64,000 nt of DNA from Lachnospiraceae bacterium YSD2013. Its GTDB lineage: Bacteria; Bacillota; Clostridia; Lachnospirales; Lachnospiraceae. Positions 60,972 through 64,000 of this stretch are shown piece after piece. Made by a program: the position numbers and the translations under genes. Where the stretch lies: positions 248,001 to 312,000 of the forward strand of contig FMTX01000007.1 in NCBI GenBank assembly GCA_900100895.1. The letters run 5' to 3'. Below the pieces are notes generated by a model that saw only the letters and a program-made list of their open reading frames with translations, was not told where the DNA came from and did no database searches. Each line of letters starts with the position of its first letter. Positions within the stretch are counted from its first letter, which is position 1.

Positions 60972-61664
60972 TTATTCCACGCCTCGTATTTCCACATGCT
61001 CAACCTTACCCTCAAATATAGGTAAGAATTCCTGCATCTCTTCGTATGTATATGATGTAAGTCCGGGCTGTATTACGTTCGGAGAATCTATATATCCCTG
61101 CAAGTAGTAATTCTTCGCTCCCTTTATAAGCTCGCTTATCTTCTCAAAGCTCTCGCGCGTGTGAAAGTCCTTAATTACCGTAGTCCTGAACTCAAAAGGA
61201 AGGTCTCCCGCAATCAGGAAATCTATACTTTCTTTTAACTTGGATGTATCAAGCTTCACGCCTGCGATGACATCATATTCGTCAAGCGGAGCCTTAACGT
61301 CCATAGCGATGTAGTCAAGAAGATTATCCTTAACCAAGTCCTTCAGTACCTCGGGCTTGTAGCCGTTTGAATCAAGCTTCACCTTCAAATCGAGTTCTTT
61401 TAACTTCTTAATAAAGTCCTTCAAGTCTTTCTGAAGCGTAGGCTCGCCGCCGGTAATGCATACGCCCTGAGTGATGCCCTTTCTTTTTCTAAGATGCGAA
61501 AGAATCTCTTCCTCAGGTATAATAGGCTGGCTCGAAGGGTTCAATACAAGGTCTGCGTTGTGGCAATAGGGGCATCGGAAATTGCAGGCACCGGTGAAAA
61601 TCGTGGCTGCCACAAGTCCCGGATAATCAAGAAGTGTTGTTTTGTTAAAGCCATGAATCTGCAT
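60972..61664 (-). CDS. nrdG: Radical-SAM activase of anaerobic ribonucleotide reductase (NrdG-like)
   Basis: A 230-residue radical-SAM protein: MQIHGFNKTTLLDYPGLVAATIFTGACNFRCPYCHNADLVL (C-x3-C-x2-C binding the 4Fe-4S cluster) and CITGGEPTLQKDLKDFIKKL. It belongs to the group annotated as anaerobic ribonucleoside-triphosphate reductase activating protein, which generates the glycyl radical on NrdD. NrdD is not adjacent, so another glycyl-radical partner is possible. Start at ATG 61664 with GGGGGT upstream. Confidence 0.85.
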   Translation of the reverse strand: MQIHGFNKTTLLDYPGLVAATIFTGACNFRCPYCHNADLVLNPSSQPIIPEEEILSHLRKRKGITQGVCITGGEPTLQKDLKDFIKKLKELDLKVKLDSNGYKPEVLKDLVKDNLLDYIAMDVKAPLDEYDVIAGVKLDTSKLKESIDFLIAGDLPFEFRTTVIKDFHTRESFEKISELIKGAKNYYLQGYIDSPNVIQPGLTSYTYEEMQEFLPIFEGKVEHVEIRGVE

Positions 61665-61748
61665 TGAATTTACCCCCATATCTGTAGTATAGTTTCAGTA
61701 TATCACAATTGGGCGCGGCGAGAGCGCGCCCGCCAAAGGATATTCCGT

Positions 61749-62258
61749 ATGAAAAAAGTTCTTACCGAAGATGAAAAATACATGAAAGAAGCCCTAAAGG
61801 AAGCCCGCAAGGCCTATAATCTGGGCGAAGTTCCCATCGGCTGCGTTATCGTCTACGAAGGCAAGATAATCGGCCGCGGCTACAATCGTCGCAACACCGA
61901 CAAGACCACCCTTGCCCACGCAGAGATTTCCGCCATCAAAAAAGCTTCCAAAATAATCGGCGACTGGCGCCTCGAGGGCTGCACCCTCTATGTTACGCTT
62001 GAACCTTGTCAGATGTGCTCCGGCGCCATCATTCAGGCCCGCATCGACAGAGTTGTCATGGGTTCCATGAACCCCAAAGCCGGCTGTGGCGGTTCCCTTC
62101 TTAACATCCTTGAGAACGAAGCCTTCAACCACCAAGCCCTCGTCACCCGCGGCATCCTCGAAGACGAATGCTCCGAGATTCTCACCCGCTTCTTCAAGGA
62201 GCTCCGTGTCCGCAATAAACTTGAGAAAAAGAAACAGGCCGAACTCTCGGATGAGTAA
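61749..62258 (+). CDS. tadA: tRNA-specific adenosine deaminase TadA
   Basis: Converts A34 to inosine in tRNA-Arg(ACG). The 169-residue protein has the zinc deaminase motifs HAEISAIKKA and TLEPCQMCSGAIIQARI plus the N-terminal EKYMKEALKEARKAYNLGEVPIGCVIV. It diverges from nrdG. No signal-recognition-particle RNA or dnaX is found behind it, unlike the common Firmicute order. Confidence 0.96.
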   Translation: MKKVLTEDEKYMKEALKEARKAYNLGEVPIGCVIVYEGKIIGRGYNRRNTDKTTLAHAEISAIKKASKIIGDWRLEGCTLYVTLEPCQMCSGAIIQARIDRVVMGSMNPKAGCGGSLLNILENEAFNHQALVTRGILEDECSEILTRFFKELRVRNKLEKKKQAELSDE

Positions 62259-62379
62259 CGGCCTGCCAATGATTACTAAGTGTAAAGTCTTGTTTTCAAA
62301 TCAATAAACTTAGTATACCAATTCTTGATTTTCTATCTGAAATTGATAAGAATCGCATGAAAATCACTCCATAAAATTA

Positions 62380-62733
62380 TTACTCTCTGTGTCGCTCATT
62401 AGAGAATCTGTGTATCCAGCCATCGGATGTATACAATTCTCCTGCAAGTCCATCGCTCATATCATTAAGATTCTCACCATCGACAATTATTTGCAGATCT
62501 TCATTTTCTTCAAAAAGATTCAGCATATTATGTAAGCACAAATCTACCACATCGGGAATTATCTCTTTTATCGCATCTTGTGCATCGTCACTTAAACTGT
62601 TTACTTTTCCAAACAGTTTTTTAGACTCTTCATCTTTCATTAATCCGTGAATTCTTTTGTCAAAAAGCCTTATGCTCCTATCTCTTGTTTCTTCTATAAA
62701 TACCCTTCCAAATTTGTCTAAGCTGTTGCTCAT
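62380..62733 (-). CDS. Small acidic protein, possible immunity protein
   Basis: A 117-residue helical protein (MSNSLDKFGRVFIEETRDRSIRLFDKRIHGL... LSDDAQDAIKEIIPDVVDLCLHNMLNLFEENEDLQIIVDGENLNDMSDGLAGELYTSDGWIHRFSNERHRE). The C-terminal D-SDGLAGELYTSDGWIHRFS looks like a conserved family end; I cannot name the family with certainty. AGGAGT precedes the ATG. It sits in an AT-rich cluster with two SMI1/KNR4-type genes, which suggests an immunity function. Confidence 0.65.
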   Translation of the reverse strand: MSNSLDKFGRVFIEETRDRSIRLFDKRIHGLMKDEESKKLFGKVNSLSDDAQDAIKEIIPDVVDLCLHNMLNLFEENEDLQIIVDGENLNDMSDGLAGELYTSDGWIHRFSNERHRE

Positions 62734-62909
62734 TTCGGACTCCTATTCTAATCCAAATGTGTTTTTTGAAAATGCTTTGTAAAGGCTAATGTTTCAAGTA
62801 ACATGTTCATCATATAAATCAATAATATCAACAGAAATTGTTAACTACTAAAGATAACATATTTTATTTCACGCTTCATTGTTGTCCTCTACTTAGTAGT
62901 GTAACTATT

Positions 62910-63452
62910 TCACATAATGTCAGACCAAAAATCTATATATGGCACTTTATCAAGCTGGATATCCCTCTGTTCTTTATTACCGAACTCTATATCAATATAT
63001 TCTTCCAAATCCGTTCCATAACATATGACGTCTACACCATGAATCGATAAAATCGGCGGATTCTTTTCCGACACAACCGGAATATATCTATGCGAACAAA
63101 TTGGGATAAGTCTTGGCGCTTTTTTTAGTCTTTCTCTTACCATGAATGAACAAGCGTCTTCATCCGGTCTAGTTCCCCAAGCATCACTCCAGTAAACTTC
63201 ATCCGCGTTACTATATATTTCTTCAAATGGCAGATTTATTATTCTTTTCACATACTCCACATTCTCTTTTCTCGTATCTCTCCAGTTATAAAAACCATTT
63301 GATATGGGCACATTATGCATCAAAAACAGGCGAAGACTTTGAGGAAATCGAATCTTGTAAAGATCTTCAATCAATTGCACTTCTTCCAACGAAAGACCTT
63401 CATCAAGCGCAACTCCATTTTCTTTTAGCAAATCAAAACTTTTTTCAAACAT
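62910..63452 (-). CDS. SMI1/KNR4 (SUKH) family protein
   Basis: A roughly 180-residue protein with the SUKH fold pattern: a helix pair at the start (EKSFDLLKENGVALDEGLSLEEVQLIEDLYKIRFPQSLRLFL), then NVPISNGFYNWR, and PRLIPICSHRYIPVVSEKNPPILSIHGVDVICYGTDLEEYIDIEF. SUKH proteins are immunity proteins against polymorphic toxins. I chose ATG 63452 with AAAGG eight bases upstream; 63479 is an alternative. It overlaps the gene upstream by eight bases. Confidence 0.75.
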   Translation of the reverse strand: MFEKSFDLLKENGVALDEGLSLEEVQLIEDLYKIRFPQSLRLFLMHNVPISNGFYNWRDTRKENVEYVKRIINLPFEEIYSNADEVYWSDAWGTRPDEDACSFMVRERLKKAPRLIPICSHRYIPVVSEKNPPILSIHGVDVICYGTDLEEYIDIEFGNKEQRDIQLDKVPYIDFWSDIM

Positions 63453-63834
63453 TTCCATATCCTTTGATTTCGGAATCATACATGTTTTCTTCAGAAGAAA
63501 TCAGTTCATCTATCGCTGTCTTCATCCAGTCCCAAAAATTCTTATATTCTTCTCGCTGTTCGTAACCTTCCGACGCAAAATCATGAATTATCTGTACAGC
63601 CTCGCCCTTTCCGACTTCAAAGCAAGCTATATCGTCACAATCATCTCTTCTAGCAAAAGGAATTAGCTTTCTACCGGGATATCTCTTCTTCAACCCATTA
63701 ATCCGTGATTCCACTTTTTCCTCATCCATAAAATACCAAAACTCGAAATCTACAAGATTTAGCTCAACTGCTTTGATAATTGATTGCGGATATTGAAAAT
63801 CTGCATATTCTTTTTCTATTTCATATAACTTCAT
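63445..63834 (-). CDS. SMI1/KNR4-like small protein
   Basis: A 129-residue protein from ATG 63834 (MKLYEIEKEYADFQYPQSIIKAVELNLVDFEFWYFMDEEK...). The segment RKLIPFARRDDCDDIACFEVGKGEAVQIIHDFASEGYEQREEYKNFWDWMKTAIDE matches the SUKH/SMI1-type end, including the DDIACFE strand and the HDFAS loop. AAGGAGAG lies just upstream. The frame continues in-phase to 63957 with a basic stretch and its own start possibility; I regard that part as less likely. Confidence 0.78.
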   Translation of the reverse strand: MKLYEIEKEYADFQYPQSIIKAVELNLVDFEFWYFMDEEKVESRINGLKKRYPGRKLIPFARRDDCDDIACFEVGKGEAVQIIHDFASEGYEQREEYKNFWDWMKTAIDELISSEENMYDSEIKGYGNV

Positions 63835-63971
63835 TCTTCTCTCCTTAACCGTACGCAATATGTCCGCTTTCTTCGCAGCTTCAATCTTGCGTACTCTATC
63901 CTGAGCATAATACCTTGTACTATTTTTGCCTTGTCTTTTCTCCCTATACAAGCACATCTTCTCAATTAGTT

Positions 63972-64000
63972 ATTATATACTAGTCTCAATGTGACAGTAA
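63972..64000 (-). promoter_or_regulatory. Promoter of the right-end gene cluster
   Basis: On the minus strand TTACTG (63995-64000) and a perfect TATAAT (63972-63977) with a 17-base spacer, ahead of the SMI1-like pair. Confidence 0.6.

Noticed and set aside
62259-62379. 4.5S signal-recognition-particle RNA after tadA
   Set aside because: The region lacks the GGAA/AGCAG tetraloop-helix 8 signature; only a weak ACTAAGT/ACTTAGT dyad is present.

Overview
The window reads as chromosome of an anaerobic Firmicute, most likely a Lachnospiraceae member (Butyrivibrio/Roseburia-like). This rests on a type III glutamine synthetase, the IreB-RuvX-DUF1292-RNase J-YlbF-MltG-TrmR-U32 block, an HPr kinase/WhiA/RapZ/Crh-type block, LytTR-DUF3021 and DUF6273 genes, and AGGAGG-type ribosome binding sites. 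Most genes lie on the minus strand. No phage, transposase, CRISPR array or rRNA was seen; one tRNA gene (Gln, CUG) is present.

Layout. 1-1.2 kb: start of ftsE and a CdaR-type regulator. 1.4-5.3 kb (+): tRNA-Gln, CvfB, then a CPA1 Na+/H+ antiporter translationally coupled to a two-domain TrkA protein. 5.3-12.8 kb (-): DUF6273 lipoprotein, YjfB-like peptide, M3 peptidase, class II aldolase, glutamine synthetase III. 12.8-18.2 kb (-): ireB, ruvX, DUF1292, rnj, ylbF, a catalytic-domain-less MltG, trmR and a U32 protein. 18.3-23.4 kb (-): ABC permease, ATPase, response regulator and histidine kinase operon of the antimicrobial-peptide type. 23.5-28.7 kb: mtaB, a His-less HPr-like protein (+), then prmA-nifS-thiI. 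28.9-32.7 kb: rsmE (+), then a three-gene operon of zinc-ribbon pseudokinase, vWA protein and divergent PurA. 32.7-39.2 kb: MATE pump and the CIRCE-controlled hrcA-grpE-dnaK-dnaJ operon. 39.3-45.1 kb: LytTR/DUF3021, patatin, aminotransferase, lone receiver, two small unknowns, GNAT enzyme. 45.2-46 kb: cyclophilin, then an unusual intergenic region with four 11-bp direct repeats and a possible small RNA. 46-55.7 kb (-): ftsH-uvrC-hprK-ROK kinase-murB-rapZ-whiA-crh-like-lipid kinase. 55.9-62.3 kb: DUF1846 protein, a 34-bp hairpin repeat array, GH3 lipoprotein, EamA transporter, NrdG-like activase, tadA. 62.4-64 kb: AT-rich cluster of SMI1/KNR4-type and unknown small genes, probably immunity genes.

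Functional links. HprK together with two HPr-fold proteins that keep the Ser46 region but lack the phosphocarrier His points to serine-phosphorylation signalling rather than sugar transport, placed beside wall synthesis (murB, rapZ) and division control (whiA). The most system-like unexplained unit is the pseudokinase-vWA-PurA operon. The most pervasive unexplained signal is a dispersed 9-mer, TTCTTTKGC, found 32 times by eye on both strands, in five reading frames and in four intergenic sites. Coordinates were read by eye; start codons were adjusted to visible ribosome binding sites where noted.
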